DNA of 64,000 nucleotides from Moraxella sp. FZFQ2102 (GCF_024137865.1 NZ_CP099960.1:868001-932000); one strand, 5' to 3'. Numbered from the stretch's first letter, positions 17,873 to 27,857 are shown. The notes: generated by a model not told the origin, from the sequence alone. Numbers and translations: made by a program.

Positions 17873-20159
17873 TCGCTACTTGACACTCAATGATAAAAAT
17901 ACTGATTTAAGCTCACCAACTCAAGATGATCTGACATACCTGAGAAATTGTCTGTGCACTCTTGCATCTTGTGTACCACGCATCGCAGATCATATTCACA
18001 TCCCTACACATGAGCCATGTATTGTTAGTAAAGATAAACTTCATCAGATATTTCGCAAATATAAAGGAAGAATGACTCAGGATGAATACCATGAGCTACA
18101 GTCTGCTTTAGCCAGTTTATACCATGTCAATAGTGAGTTTGATGCCAATCACCCTGATGGGCAGTGGCAATTAATCGGCAAACTGTGCCAATGTCTGTGT
18201 TATTTTATCGCTCAAAATGATCGCATCCGCATCAAAAGCACCAGCCAGTTTCTACGGGTTCGCAGCAATCCAAGGTCAAATCATTATAGCGTATGGACGG
18301 CAAGTACTGATCTATTAAAAGCTGATTCGCTAAAGCTTATGCTGGATCGTATGCAGGATTTTGAGCAAAACGAAGCACACCGCTATGACTCATCAGAGCA
18401 AGCGATGTACCATGACTTGCTTCTCATTCTTCAGTCTTGCTACGAACAAAAACTTACCTCAGGGCGCAGCAAGAGTGCTAAAGAGCGCGGGAAAGATAAA
18501 AACGCTCGTAAAGCCGCCCAGTTTGAAGTCATTCCCCACGACTACGATGCTGATATTGATGCGATCGAGCTGTCTGAGATGTTAATCTGGCAGCGTGACA
18601 GTAGTCGAGAAAGCTTTGAGAAAATACCACTGGATGAAAGGCAAACCCGCACTGTCATTGGCATTAACAATAAACAGCTTAGTAGTGCAGAAAAATATGA
18701 CATACGGTTGGTGATCAAACGCACTCAAGCCGCCCATAATCACGCCAATCTGAATGAGTTTATGTCCGATACCAGTTTGCGAACTATGCCGATTGAGCTG
18801 GCTTATAAAGTGTGCAATCAGCTGCTATGGTTTTTTAATGCCGGTGGGCGTTATCAAGACGCGGCTGCATGGCTACTGCTTGTCATTTGTACAGGTCGAT
18901 TATTTGAAGAACTGATTGCAGATTTAACCTCTTGCGAGAAAACACATAGACTCATGGATCGCAAATCACCAAGGTTTGATGTCATAGTCACAATCAGTCC
19001 ACAAGCATCTAATGCACTCACTCAAAAATTCGACATGCTACAAAACGGTAGCAATACGCTCTCATTACCCTTGCCAGATGCTATTCATCAGCATATCATC
19101 AGCCAATACAAACACATCAATAAAAATGAAATGCAAGCACAAATCATTGAATTGATTGGTGTGCTAAAAATCGAATGCAATTTACCCTTATTAACTGAAA
19201 ATCGGCTAAAAAATCTGCTTTACAAAACTTTAATTTCTCAAACTGCTGATATACTGCTGGCATCTGTCATCACAGGACGTAATAACAAAAAGATGGCAAG
19301 CTCTTTTTATTGTAGTCTGCCGAAACAGAAGATATTAGACAACTACCTAAGTGCCATCAAACAAATTTCACCAGCATTGCATCAATTGCTATCCGTAGAT
19401 ATGCTTGATGCAGATGAACAAAGCCAAACAATCGGCAGTTATCATGTAGTCACACCACAGGCTGTAAGCAAGATCATGCAAGCACTTCGCGAAAACGCTA
19501 TACAGCTCAAACAACGTTATGACAACGATCATAGTAATGATAGCTTTATTGCATATTTTAATGCCTATGCAGCTTGGCTGTGGCAATTATCCTTGCTATT
19601 GACCAGTGTGCGCCCTGTGATTGGCTCACCGGGCGCTTTATCTCAATACGATCTTGATTTGGGCTTATTGCGCGTCAGTGACAAACAACAGCGCAGCCAT
19701 GGGAATGCCCGAATAGTGCCATTGTGTCCATTTTTAATCACGCAAATCAAGCAATATGTCGCGTTTTTACGCCATGTCAAACAAAGTATTGGGTTTCGCT
19801 CTTCAACGCTTGCTACCGCCATTGATCAAATTTTGTCGGGTGATCGAGCATTACTCAATACTGTCGATGAACATTTGCATCTAAGCGAAATCAGCCCATC
19901 AGCCATGCAGTCTATTGGCATCAAAGACTGGACGATGCCGGATAACTGGGCAAGGCATTTTGTGCGAAGTTATTTAGCCGAAAAGCTGGATGTGTCCGAA
20001 ACACTCATACTGGCGATCTATGGTCATGAACTGGCGGGACAAGAATTGTTACGCACGACAAGCTCACTGGGACTGGGTTCAATAAAAGGTGTCGCAGATG
20101 CTTTTGAGGTAATGGCAAAACAACTTCAGCTACAGGGGGTGATAGCGTATGGCGACTAA
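17862..20159 (+). CDS. Large tyrosine-recombinase-like protein, apparently without catalytic tyrosine
   Basis: This is a 765-residue protein with a long N-terminal region of no known domain. In the last 170 residues it has a tyrosine-recombinase-like core: Arg in LLLTSVRPVIGSPG, a beta strand with charged residues (LLRVSDKQQRSHGNARIVPL), H-x-x-R in NWARHFVRSYLAEKL and Gly-His in AIYGHELAGQELLRTTSSLG. The tyrosine expected about nine residues after that His is absent. Start chosen at 17862 (MSFDRYLTLNDKN) with AGGGGG upstream. It overlaps both neighbours by 11 bases. It may need the following 1012-residue protein for catalysis. Confidence 0.65.
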   Translation: MSFDRYLTLNDKNTDLSSPTQDDLTYLRNCLCTLASCVPRIADHIHIPTHEPCIVSKDKLHQIFRKYKGRMTQDEYHELQSALASLYHVNSEFDANHPDGQWQLIGKLCQCLCYFIAQNDRIRIKSTSQFLRVRSNPRSNHYSVWTASTDLLKADSLKLMLDRMQDFEQNEAHRYDSSEQAMYHDLLLILQSCYEQKLTSGRSKSAKERGKDKNARKAAQFEVIPHDYDADIDAIELSEMLIWQRDSSRESFEKIPLDERQTRTVIGINNKQLSSAEKYDIRLVIKRTQAAHNHANLNEFMSDTSLRTMPIELAYKVCNQLLWFFNAGGRYQDAAAWLLLVICTGRLFEELIADLTSCEKTHRLMDRKSPRFDVIVTISPQASNALTQKFDMLQNGSNTLSLPLPDAIHQHIISQYKHINKNEMQAQIIELIGVLKIECNLPLLTENRLKNLLYKTLISQTADILLASVITGRNNKKMASSFYCSLPKQKILDNYLSAIKQISPALHQLLSVDMLDADEQSQTIGSYHVVTPQAVSKIMQALRENAIQLKQRYDNDHSNDSFIAYFNAYAAWLWQLSLLLTSVRPVIGSPGALSQYDLDLGLLRVSDKQQRSHGNARIVPLCPFLITQIKQYVAFLRHVKQSIGFRSSTLATAIDQILSGDRALLNTVDEHLHLSEISPSAMQSIGIKDWTMPDNWARHFVRSYLAEKLDVSETLILAIYGHELAGQELLRTTSSLGLGSIKGVADAFEVMAKQLQLQGVIAYGD

Positions 20160-23100
20160 TAAAACCAACACCAAGAAATTACGATTCCTTGTAAAAGAAG
20201 CCTGTCAAATTCATTATGACAAGCTTCTTGCACGCTCTGCTGAACTTACTGATGATTCATATTATCAAATGTATCAGCAGATTTATAATGATATTATACA
20301 AAATCATCAAAATAGTGATCGCGTTAAGGTTCAGCAATATATTTTTCAGTATTTTTACAAGCTTAAAAAGGCGCTTGGTTTACCAATACCTCTACCGAAT
20401 TTATATATCAAGCCCAAACGAGAGAAAAATTCGATTGAGTCAGAAGACATCATGGCAAAAATCCGTGAGTCAAGCCTGATGGGAAAGCGGTTGCAACAAG
20501 CTTGGCGAGAAAATTTACATCAGATGAGTCCAGCTCAAGCATTTGCTGCATTGCACGCCAGTCTTTGGATATATTCTGGTGTGCAAGATGAGCAGCTTTG
20601 GCGGCAAATCTATCAGTATATCATTGATCAAAAGCCACTACTTAGGCTAGGCAATGCGCTAATACTGACTGTAGAGATCCCCAGCAAAAGCTATGGATAT
20701 CATCCCAGATTCAGCACGTCCATGCTGGAAGATGTGGCAGATAATGCCGACGCTTTGTTATTTATCACTCGCCATATCGCCATTGATGATGTCAGCTTGA
20801 TGTGGATTGCTTATATCAACCGCCATCTCCAAGGCAAAATGCCGACATTTGAACAAACCCAGAAGGCGTTCGATCAACTGATGCAGACCTGTCTGCAAAT
20901 CGACAGGCCAAAGCCCCATCACTTTAGTACAATACAAAAGGGTTTGTATCTTGCCAGACAAACCTTTAAAAATTCACAGCTGGATATGCAAATGTCTGCC
21001 ATTGTCAGCGATCAGCAAAAACACACGAGCATCAGTAGCGATCAGTGGAACAAATACCACTCACCAAGCTTTAAACCACTGATATTGGCACCATCCGATG
21101 AGCTGTTTACCACGACTTCGCCCATCAAAAAAGGTAAGGCAGAGCCAACCGATAAACCAGCTGTATATAAATCCGATCTAGTGCGTGAAATAAGAAATAC
21201 CCTAAATCAAACTAACGCCACAGCCATCGAATCGCTTAAGGTGCTTGCCAGTCAGACACAAATAAGTGCCCAGTTGGGTCTGATTTACTGGATAAGCGAT
21301 CTACTTGACGGCGTAAAATCTGCAGGTATCAAACGTCATCAATCTACAAGTGCCAAACGCTATTTAAGCGAGGTTGGCGATTGGTTTTTACATGTTGTGC
21401 AAGATCAAGACATAACCACTTGGAATGACGATGATTTTATCAATTTGTATGAAAACATTATTTATCATTCCAATAAGAAGAAGATAGGTTACACAGCAAC
21501 TGTACTCAGATCCTTACATCAATCTTTGCAAAGGCATTTTGTGAGCATTCCCGGTGTCGCAATTGCAAGTAAAAGCGATGGCATGGTGGTTGAGCCCGTC
21601 CTTGTCGCACCTATTATGTATCAGCATATCCGCAATCTGATACACTTATCGACACTCAGTGAGCATAATCAAAAAATATTGGACATCATCTTTATTCTTT
21701 TGTATCGCACAGGCATGCGGATCAATGAGCTCTTGGGACTTAAACTTAGGGATTTTGAGTATGATTACAAGCAAGAACAAACAGTCATCCTAAATATTTT
21801 GGTACGTCCCAATGGTTATCGTAGTATTAAATCTGATGATGGTCGTCGCAGGTTTTGTCTGCAAGCATTGCTCAAGCCATCCGAACTACAATTGGTGCAT
21901 GAGTGGTATTTGTTACGCAAACAAAGAAATGAGACTTACTTTTTGACGCTAGAGCACAAATCGAGTGCGCTTGAATATCATGAAATCCAAAAGCCAATCT
22001 CGGTGATATTGGATACTTTGCCTTATAAGGTGACCCCGCATGGCTTTCGCCATAATGCCATCAGTGTGATGGCGATGATTTTGGGTGGTGCGGATGCGCT
22101 CTTACCATATTTTAGTGATTATAGCAGCGATGAGATATTGGCGATTAAGCGCAAGTTTTTGGGTGAATGTCATCAGATATCGACAACAGCATGGAGCGTC
22201 TTGGCAGAATTTGCCGGCCATTCATCGCCCGAAACGACATTTTCTAGCTACATTCATGTGGCTGATTTGATTGCGTATAGTCAAATGGCTCATGCAACAA
22301 TAGAAATGCCTGCACCTTTAGTGGAGGCATTGACAGGACTTCGTCGCCAAAGTTTTAGCGACAATGGACGTCGTGCCTATGATAAAGTTAGCGGCATGGT
22401 GAATCTAAATGATATTCGCACATTGATAATCAGGCAATTGGGTGCCAATTGTTATCGCAGACCTGCTCGTGTTACACTACCTGCCATCAAAATCACGTCA
22501 CACAAAGCACCAAGCAAAAATCAGATGCCTGATATTTTAAGGATTGATGTACATGCAGCTGTGATGAAGTTTTTGGAGAGTCTGCAAGATAATTACTCAT
22601 TTGAGCACGCCAAACCCGAAGGCTTGGATTCGATCAAGGCTGAGAAGATTAAGAGTTATATTGACACGCATCGTAAACAATTAACATCCTATTTTGGGGA
22701 TAAAGGCAAAAAGAATCCAAATCAATATCTACCGATCACGCCCAAAATCAAGCAGGAAATCACTTTACTACACAATTTACTTAAAAAATTGGGTGATTTA
22801 TATCAGGCAGATCGCAAAGCATTTGATGATTTTGTGGTGATTTTACGCGGTGCAAGCTTTGTGAGCGGTCAGATGCGAATGCCTTTTAAGAATCGCTCGC
22901 AAGTTTATCGATTTGCACAAATCGCTGTCAAGCTACGCGACAAAAAGTATTGGCGGATAGAAGTTGCTGCTAGGTCTGATGTTAAAAAGCCTATCAATCT
23001 AAAGCAAGAATTGGTTCAATTAAAGCAAGAAACCACAATCATTGCCAAAAAATCAACTCGTGCAAATAGCTCTTATACGGGATTTTTGATATCAAATACC

Positions 23101-23187
23101 TATACCATCGATAACAAGAAGCATAATGGCGTTGCCATATTGCAACATGTATGCTTTTTATTGGTGGTGGGGATTGATGCTTGTTAA
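20149..23187 (+). CDS. Very large tyrosine recombinase
   Basis: This 1012-residue protein has the recombinase core near residues 490-720: Arg in LLYRTGMRINELLGLKL, H-x-x-R in TPHGFRHNAISVM, His in FAGHSSPETTFSSYIHVAD and the nucleophile Tyr in SSYIHV. About 450 residues before and 300 after the core have no family I recognise. Family integrases are normally 300-450 residues, so this is unusually long. CAGGGGGTGATAGCG precedes the ATG. A 17-base word at its stop codon (23186-23202) repeats one inside the gene (20366-20382), so a small 3' rearrangement is possible. Confidence 0.75.
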   Translation: MATNKTNTKKLRFLVKEACQIHYDKLLARSAELTDDSYYQMYQQIYNDIIQNHQNSDRVKVQQYIFQYFYKLKKALGLPIPLPNLYIKPKREKNSIESEDIMAKIRESSLMGKRLQQAWRENLHQMSPAQAFAALHASLWIYSGVQDEQLWRQIYQYIIDQKPLLRLGNALILTVEIPSKSYGYHPRFSTSMLEDVADNADALLFITRHIAIDDVSLMWIAYINRHLQGKMPTFEQTQKAFDQLMQTCLQIDRPKPHHFSTIQKGLYLARQTFKNSQLDMQMSAIVSDQQKHTSISSDQWNKYHSPSFKPLILAPSDELFTTTSPIKKGKAEPTDKPAVYKSDLVREIRNTLNQTNATAIESLKVLASQTQISAQLGLIYWISDLLDGVKSAGIKRHQSTSAKRYLSEVGDWFLHVVQDQDITTWNDDDFINLYENIIYHSNKKKIGYTATVLRSLHQSLQRHFVSIPGVAIASKSDGMVVEPVLVAPIMYQHIRNLIHLSTLSEHNQKILDIIFILLYRTGMRINELLGLKLRDFEYDYKQEQTVILNILVRPNGYRSIKSDDGRRRFCLQALLKPSELQLVHEWYLLRKQRNETYFLTLEHKSSALEYHEIQKPISVILDTLPYKVTPHGFRHNAISVMAMILGGADALLPYFSDYSSDEILAIKRKFLGECHQISTTAWSVLAEFAGHSSPETTFSSYIHVADLIAYSQMAHATIEMPAPLVEALTGLRRQSFSDNGRRAYDKVSGMVNLNDIRTLIIRQLGANCYRRPARVTLPAIKITSHKAPSKNQMPDILRIDVHAAVMKFLESLQDNYSFEHAKPEGLDSIKAEKIKSYIDTHRKQLTSYFGDKGKKNPNQYLPITPKIKQEITLLHNLLKKLGDLYQADRKAFDDFVVILRGASFVSGQMRMPFKNRSQVYRFAQIAVKLRDKKYWRIEVAARSDVKKPINLKQELVQLKQETTIIAKKSTRANSSYTGFLISNTYTIDNKKHNGVAILQHVCFLLVVGIDAC

Positions 23188-23717
23188 AAGGCGCTTGGTT
23201 TAGCTCTAGAAGTTTAGTGATTATTTCAAATTCTTTGAGACGATTCATTCTAAATTATTTAAAATCACTCACATCTCAAGCATTATAGCTTTGGTGGCTG
23301 CTAGTATGAAATTTAACCAGCTTGATTTGCTTGTAATAATTAGCATGAGAGTATAGGTCATGGCATCTTTAACAAAGGCAGTAAAACTTCACCACTTATC
23401 TTTAAAAAACCAAACACAGCAGTTTTACCGTTGCACCTCAAGTTCATTTCACCACCTAAGAATTCTTATGGCCTTTTGAGCAAGATGATATTCTATCGCA
23501 AGCCTAATCTTGCGATAGAATAAGGCAAATAAATTATGCTTAATATTAAGTAAACCACTTGCTGTTCTAGCAGTAACTTGCGCTACAAAAAATTCAGGCA
23601 GTCTTACCTATTTGAATAATCATGCAATTTAATATATTCTGATAAATTTATAAATATATTGCAAGGTGTCATTAATATTTTTAACAATATATTGACATAT
23701 TGATCAAACTGGTATGT
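23188..23717. other. Gene-free convergent spacer with a long perfect hairpin
   Basis: No credible gene is visible in these 530 bases between the converging recombinase module and hsdR. The main structure is a 14-bp perfect inverted repeat at 23489-23502 and 23509-23522 (TATTCTATCGCAAG, loop CCTAAT). No T-tract follows on either strand, so it is not a standard intrinsic terminator. The DNA just before the hsdR end (23590-23700) is very AT-rich. Confidence 0.6.
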
Positions 23718-26700
23718 TCACGCTATATCTTCCGCCAGCATCTCTGCCTGTTTTAGAACCGTTTCTGTTGCCAGCTTTTCCATATCAGGTGGATAGCCGT
23801 ATTTTTTTAACAAGCGCTTAACCAACACTCGAATTTTCGCTCTAGCATCTTCCCTACTCCACCAGTCCACTGTTACACTATTGCGTATTTGCGAGGTCAG
23901 TACTACCGCTAATTCGCGCAATTTATCTTTACCCATCAGATCCTTTGCGCTGTCATTAACGGCAACAGCAGAGTAAAAGGCAAATTCAAAGTCGCTCAAC
24001 CCCATTTCTTGAGCCAATCGATCAGACTCATGAATTTCTTTTGCTAGCTTAATTAACTCCTCAATAACTTCTGCTGCAGTCAAGACTTTATTTTGATAGC
24101 CTTTAATTGCATTATCCAACATTTCGGCTAGCTTTTTACTTTCGGTAAAGCTTTTTCGACCCCGAGCCTTAATCTCGTCGTTCAAAAGTTTTTTTAGCGT
24201 TTCCAATGCGATATTTTTATGCTGATAGTCTCGCATCTCCTCCAGAAATTCATCAGACAAAATACTGATGTCGGGCTTTTGAATGCCTGCTGCATCAAAA
24301 ATATCCACCACTGATTCGCTGACTAGAGCTTGGTCAATGGTTTGGCGGACGCGTTGCTCCAAATCGTCCTGAATATTTTGACCGCCCGTTCCTGCGGTAA
24401 ATTTGGCTAAACGCGCTTTTACCGCCTGATAAAATGCCAATAACGGCGCATATTCCATTGCGGTATCATGTGGTACTGCCAAGGCAAAGGCTTTTGATGC
24501 AGCCAAGACTGCGGTTAAAAAGCGTATTTTGCCTTTGCCTTGGTCAAGCCCCAAAATGAAATCTTCAGCCTCCAAAATAATAGCAAGTTTGCGTGCGGTA
24601 TCGGCGGTAAAATATTCTGCAACATCAAAACCATGCAACATATCTTCCAACACTTCCATTTTTTCACGCAACACCAGCACGGCTTCATCTTGTACCAGAG
24701 CAGGTTCACCCTTACCGCCAGCTGAAGCATAAAAACTTAATGCATTTTTCAAATCAGCAGCAATACCCAGGTAATCCACCACCAAACCGCCTGTTTTATC
24801 TCGGTGTACACGATTGACACGCGCAATAGCCTGCATCAAGTTGTGCCCTTTCATTGGTTTATCAATATAAAGTGTATGCATACATGGTGCATCAAAACCC
24901 GTCAGCCACATATCACGCACAATCACCAGCTTAAGCGGGTCATTCTCATCCTTCATACGCAACGCCAATGTCTGGCGCTGTTTCTTGGTGGTATGATGCT
25001 TTGCAATAGCTGCACCGTCAGAAGCTGCAGAGGTCATCACTACTTTGATAACACCTTGATGCAAATCATCGCTGTGCCATTCTGGCTTAATTGCCACAAT
25101 TTCATTATATAGGTCCACCGCGATGCGTCTAGACATCGCCACAATCATTCCTTTACCCTGACCTGCATTGGCTTTTAGTCGAGCTTCAAAGTGCTGAACG
25201 ATGTCTTTAGCAATTTCTTTAATGCGCTCACTACTGCCAATAATCATTTCAACACGCGCCCATTTACGCTTTTCACTTTGAGTCAGGACTGCTTCATCCT
25301 GCTCTTCCAATTCCTCATCCAGCTGATGTACCAGCTGACGCCCCTGTTCATCTAAGCGGATTTTTGCCAAACGGCTTTCGTAGAAAATTCGCACCGTTGC
25401 ACCATCTTCTACCGCCTGTGAAATATCATAAATATCGACATAATTACCAAATACCGCAGGCGTATTAATATCATGACTTTCAATTGGAGTGCCCGTAAAG
25501 CCTAAATATGTTGCATTAGGTAAAGCATCTCGCATATATTTGGCAAAACCAAATACCGTGCGCTTACCTATCACCTTACCATTTTTGTCTTTTACATCCA
25601 CCTCTTTGGCAGAAAAGCCGTATTGTGAACGGTGGGCTTCATCAGCAATCACAATAATATTACTACGATCGGACAGCTGTTCATAAACGCCATTGTTATT
25701 TTCAGGTTGAAATTTATTAATCGTTGTAAATACAACACCACCAGACTTGACCGACAACAATCTCTTCAAATCCTCACACGAATCAGCTTGCTTTGGTGTT
25801 TGGCGCAACAAATCTTTAGCTGCAGAAAATGTGCTAAATAATTGGTCGTCCAAATCGTTACGGTCAGTAATAACAACAATTGTTGGATTATCCAATGCCA
25901 ATACCATTTTTCCAGTATAAAATACCATGGAGAGCGACTTGCCAGAGCCTTGCGTATGCCACACCACGCCTGCCTTTTTATCCCCGAATTTTGCTTCGGC
26001 AACCTCTTTATACTTGGTCTGCATGACTGCAGATGCTGGCATATTCACCCCTACTGCGCGCAAAGTAGACCACACCGCCGCATTCACTGCATAATACTGA
26101 TGGTATGCCGCCATTTTTTTGACAGGTTTAATCGTAATTGTTCCGTCTGACGCCTCATTCTTATCATCCTCAAAGACAATAAAATGACGCAACACATCGA
26201 GTAGTACCGTGGGATTGAGCAAACCTTTGATTAATACATTTAATTGTGGTTCGGTGCGCTTGGCTTCGGTTTGTCCGTTGTGGCTTTTCCATGTCATATA
26301 GCGTGATAAGTCGGCTGATAATGTGCCAACTCGTGCCTCCAAGCCATCTGATATGACATTAAACGCATTAAAGGTGTATAAATTGCTTAATTGCGCTTGA
26401 TAAGTTTGGATCTGGTGAAAGGCAGATGTAACGGTGGCATTTTCATTGACTGCATTTTTTAGTTCAATCACAACCAAAGGAAAGCCGTTAATATACAGGA
26501 TAATATCTGGTCGGCGTTCGTGTCCATTTTGTTTGATGGTTACTTGATTAATCACCCAAAATTCATTGGTGGAAACATTATCAAAATCTACCAAACGCAC
26601 CACTTCTCCGCGTGCTTCACCGTTAATTTGTCGCTCCAAGGTAACACCCTGGGTCAGCAGTTGATGAAAACGGCGGTTATTAGCGAGTATATCGGGCGAG

Positions 26701-26930
26701 ATGGTATCGTTGATTTGTCGCCATACTTGCGCTTTGTCGCTGTCGCTTAATTGGGGATTGAGACGCTGTAATGCTTGTTCTACTTGCTCTTTGAGCAACA
26801 CTTCGCTATATGTCCGCAACGGTGTTGTGCCGTTTGGTTCAATATCTGCACCGTAGCGGTAGTCCCAGCCCAATGCTTGCAATTCGTTGATTGCCATTAG
26901 TTCAATGTCATTTTCGGTGAGTTTGATCAT
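23718..26930 (-). CDS. hsdR: Type I restriction enzyme, HsdR subunit
   Basis: The 1070-residue protein has the HsdR order. The N-terminal PD-(D/E)xK nuclease (RRPDIILYINGFPLVVIELK, about residues 140-158) is followed by the SF2 motor with Walker A HTQGSGKSLS (about 326-335), IADEAHRSQYG and FTGTPIE, and then a helical C-terminus. It translocates DNA and cleaves it when bound to the M2S core at unmethylated sites. It is last in a minus-strand operon after the extra methylase-like gene, hsdM, hsdS and the BRO-N gene. AAGGAAAA in a duplicated leader precedes its ATG. Length and motifs look intact. Confidence 0.96.
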   Translation of the reverse strand: MIKLTENDIELMAINELQALGWDYRYGADIEPNGTTPLRTYSEVLLKEQVEQALQRLNPQLSDSDKAQVWRQINDTISPDILANNRRFHQLLTQGVTLERQINGEARGEVVRLVDFDNVSTNEFWVINQVTIKQNGHERRPDIILYINGFPLVVIELKNAVNENATVTSAFHQIQTYQAQLSNLYTFNAFNVISDGLEARVGTLSADLSRYMTWKSHNGQTEAKRTEPQLNVLIKGLLNPTVLLDVLRHFIVFEDDKNEASDGTITIKPVKKMAAYHQYYAVNAAVWSTLRAVGVNMPASAVMQTKYKEVAEAKFGDKKAGVVWHTQGSGKSLSMVFYTGKMVLALDNPTIVVITDRNDLDDQLFSTFSAAKDLLRQTPKQADSCEDLKRLLSVKSGGVVFTTINKFQPENNNGVYEQLSDRSNIIVIADEAHRSQYGFSAKEVDVKDKNGKVIGKRTVFGFAKYMRDALPNATYLGFTGTPIESHDINTPAVFGNYVDIYDISQAVEDGATVRIFYESRLAKIRLDEQGRQLVHQLDEELEEQDEAVLTQSEKRKWARVEMIIGSSERIKEIAKDIVQHFEARLKANAGQGKGMIVAMSRRIAVDLYNEIVAIKPEWHSDDLHQGVIKVVMTSAASDGAAIAKHHTTKKQRQTLALRMKDENDPLKLVIVRDMWLTGFDAPCMHTLYIDKPMKGHNLMQAIARVNRVHRDKTGGLVVDYLGIAADLKNALSFYASAGGKGEPALVQDEAVLVLREKMEVLEDMLHGFDVAEYFTADTARKLAIILEAEDFILGLDQGKGKIRFLTAVLAASKAFALAVPHDTAMEYAPLLAFYQAVKARLAKFTAGTGGQNIQDDLEQRVRQTIDQALVSESVVDIFDAAGIQKPDISILSDEFLEEMRDYQHKNIALETLKKLLNDEIKARGRKSFTESKKLAEMLDNAIKGYQNKVLTAAEVIEELIKLAKEIHESDRLAQEMGLSDFEFAFYSAVAVNDSAKDLMGKDKLRELAVVLTSQIRNSVTVDWWSREDARAKIRVLVKRLLKKYGYPPDMEKLATETVLKQAEMLAEDIA

Positions 26931-26971
26931 AAGGTTTTCCTTGCGAATAATTTTAAGGCTGTCTGAACATT
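26931..26971 (-). repeat. Leader repeat copy 1 with near-match DNA-uptake word
   Basis: This 41-bp spacer before hsdR is nearly identical (three differences) to 27817-27857 before the BRO-N gene. Both contain the ribosome site and CCTTGCGAATAATTTT. This copy carries AGGCTGTCTGAA (26956-26967), one base from AGGCTGCCTGAA. Confidence 0.8.
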
Positions 26972-26988
26972 AAATTTGGTATGTCACT

Positions 26989-27816
26989 TTAATTTTTATC
27001 TTCTTTTTTACTTAGTGCACGCAACGTTTGAGCATTCTCGCTACTCACTACACTTCTTCCTGTTTGCTTTTCCAATTCTTCGCGTGCCACTTTGGCTACA
27101 TTACCACCTTGTTTGGCAACCTCTTGGCTTTGTTTAAAAGTTTCAGGATTAACCGCTTGCGAAATGTCTTTGGCAGAGGCTTCAGCCAGCATATTCAAAA
27201 TTAATTCGGTACTGGTCATATTGTCGCGCAGATTTTCTTTTTTCAAACCTTTGTATTGCTTGTATTCTTTAACTGTTCTACCTGACCATGTTTTGCTGAT
27301 GATATTGGTTAAAATGGCAAATTGTTGGTCTTGCACACCCACGCGTTGCCATTCGTCTGTCAGCTCTTTGCGGATTTCGATACTTTTTAATCGCTGATTT
27401 ATCCAATCGTCTGAATAGCCAAGATTGCGATAATCCTGCAAGGCTTGCTGAATGCCCAATTCAGGGTCTTGGATTTGGTCTAAACGCTCGCTCCCCACTT
27501 GAGCAAGCCAGATTTTGAATGGTTCGGCTTTTTTGCTAGGTATGGATTGGATAAGGCGTAAAATATGCTCTGCCGTTCCCGCCAACGTTTTGCGTTTTAC
27601 ACCACTTGTAGTTTCCATGGCTACCTGGGGACAATTTGTCCCCAGGTAGGCGTTAAGTTCTTCATCACGTTTGCGAATTTTTTTGAGATAGTCGGTTGGA
27701 TTAACCGAATCGGTCAATACGCCGACCACATCAACAATAGAAAAATACCATTTTTCCTGTTCGCTATCCCAATGGGAACGCACTTGATATTGCTCGAATA
27801 ATTGGATATTGCTCAT
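26989..27816 (-). CDS. BRO-N / antirepressor-like protein in the R-M operon (DinD-like)
   Basis: The 275-residue protein begins with a BRO-N type domain (LFEQYQVRSHWDSEQEKWYFSIVDVVGVLTDSVNPTDYLKKIRKR, about 5-110), seen in phage antirepressors and DNA-damage-inducible DinD-like proteins. A conserved helical part follows (QDYRNLGYSDDWINQRLKSIEIRKELTDEW), then GGNVAKVAREELEKQTGRSVVS. Such genes occur between hsd genes in many type I loci, with no settled role. Its leader duplicates that of hsdR, which suggests insertion as a cassette carrying its own ribosome site. It may regulate or inhibit the R subunit, but that is speculation. Confidence 0.8.
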   Translation of the reverse strand: MSNIQLFEQYQVRSHWDSEQEKWYFSIVDVVGVLTDSVNPTDYLKKIRKRDEELNAYLGTNCPQVAMETTSGVKRKTLAGTAEHILRLIQSIPSKKAEPFKIWLAQVGSERLDQIQDPELGIQQALQDYRNLGYSDDWINQRLKSIEIRKELTDEWQRVGVQDQQFAILTNIISKTWSGRTVKEYKQYKGLKKENLRDNMTSTELILNMLAEASAKDISQAVNPETFKQSQEVAKQGGNVAKVAREELEKQTGRSVVSSENAQTLRALSKKEDKN

Positions 27817-27857
27817 AAGTTTTTCCTTGCGAATAATTTTCAGGCTGCCTGAACATT
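27817..27857 (-). repeat. Leader repeat copy 2 with exact AGGCTGCCTGAA uptake-type word
   Basis: This partner of 26931-26971 precedes the BRO-N ATG. AGGCTGCCTGAA at 27842-27853 matches, as I recall it, the Simonsiella-type dialect of the Neisseriaceae DNA-uptake sequence. Its reverse complement forms the last codons of hsdS (VNVQAA-stop). Confidence 0.75.

Noticed and set aside
17318..23187. Naming the three genes gmtX, gmtY, gmtZ
   Set aside because: The setting is suggestive, but gene order and protein sizes do not match what I recall and no alignment can be run.
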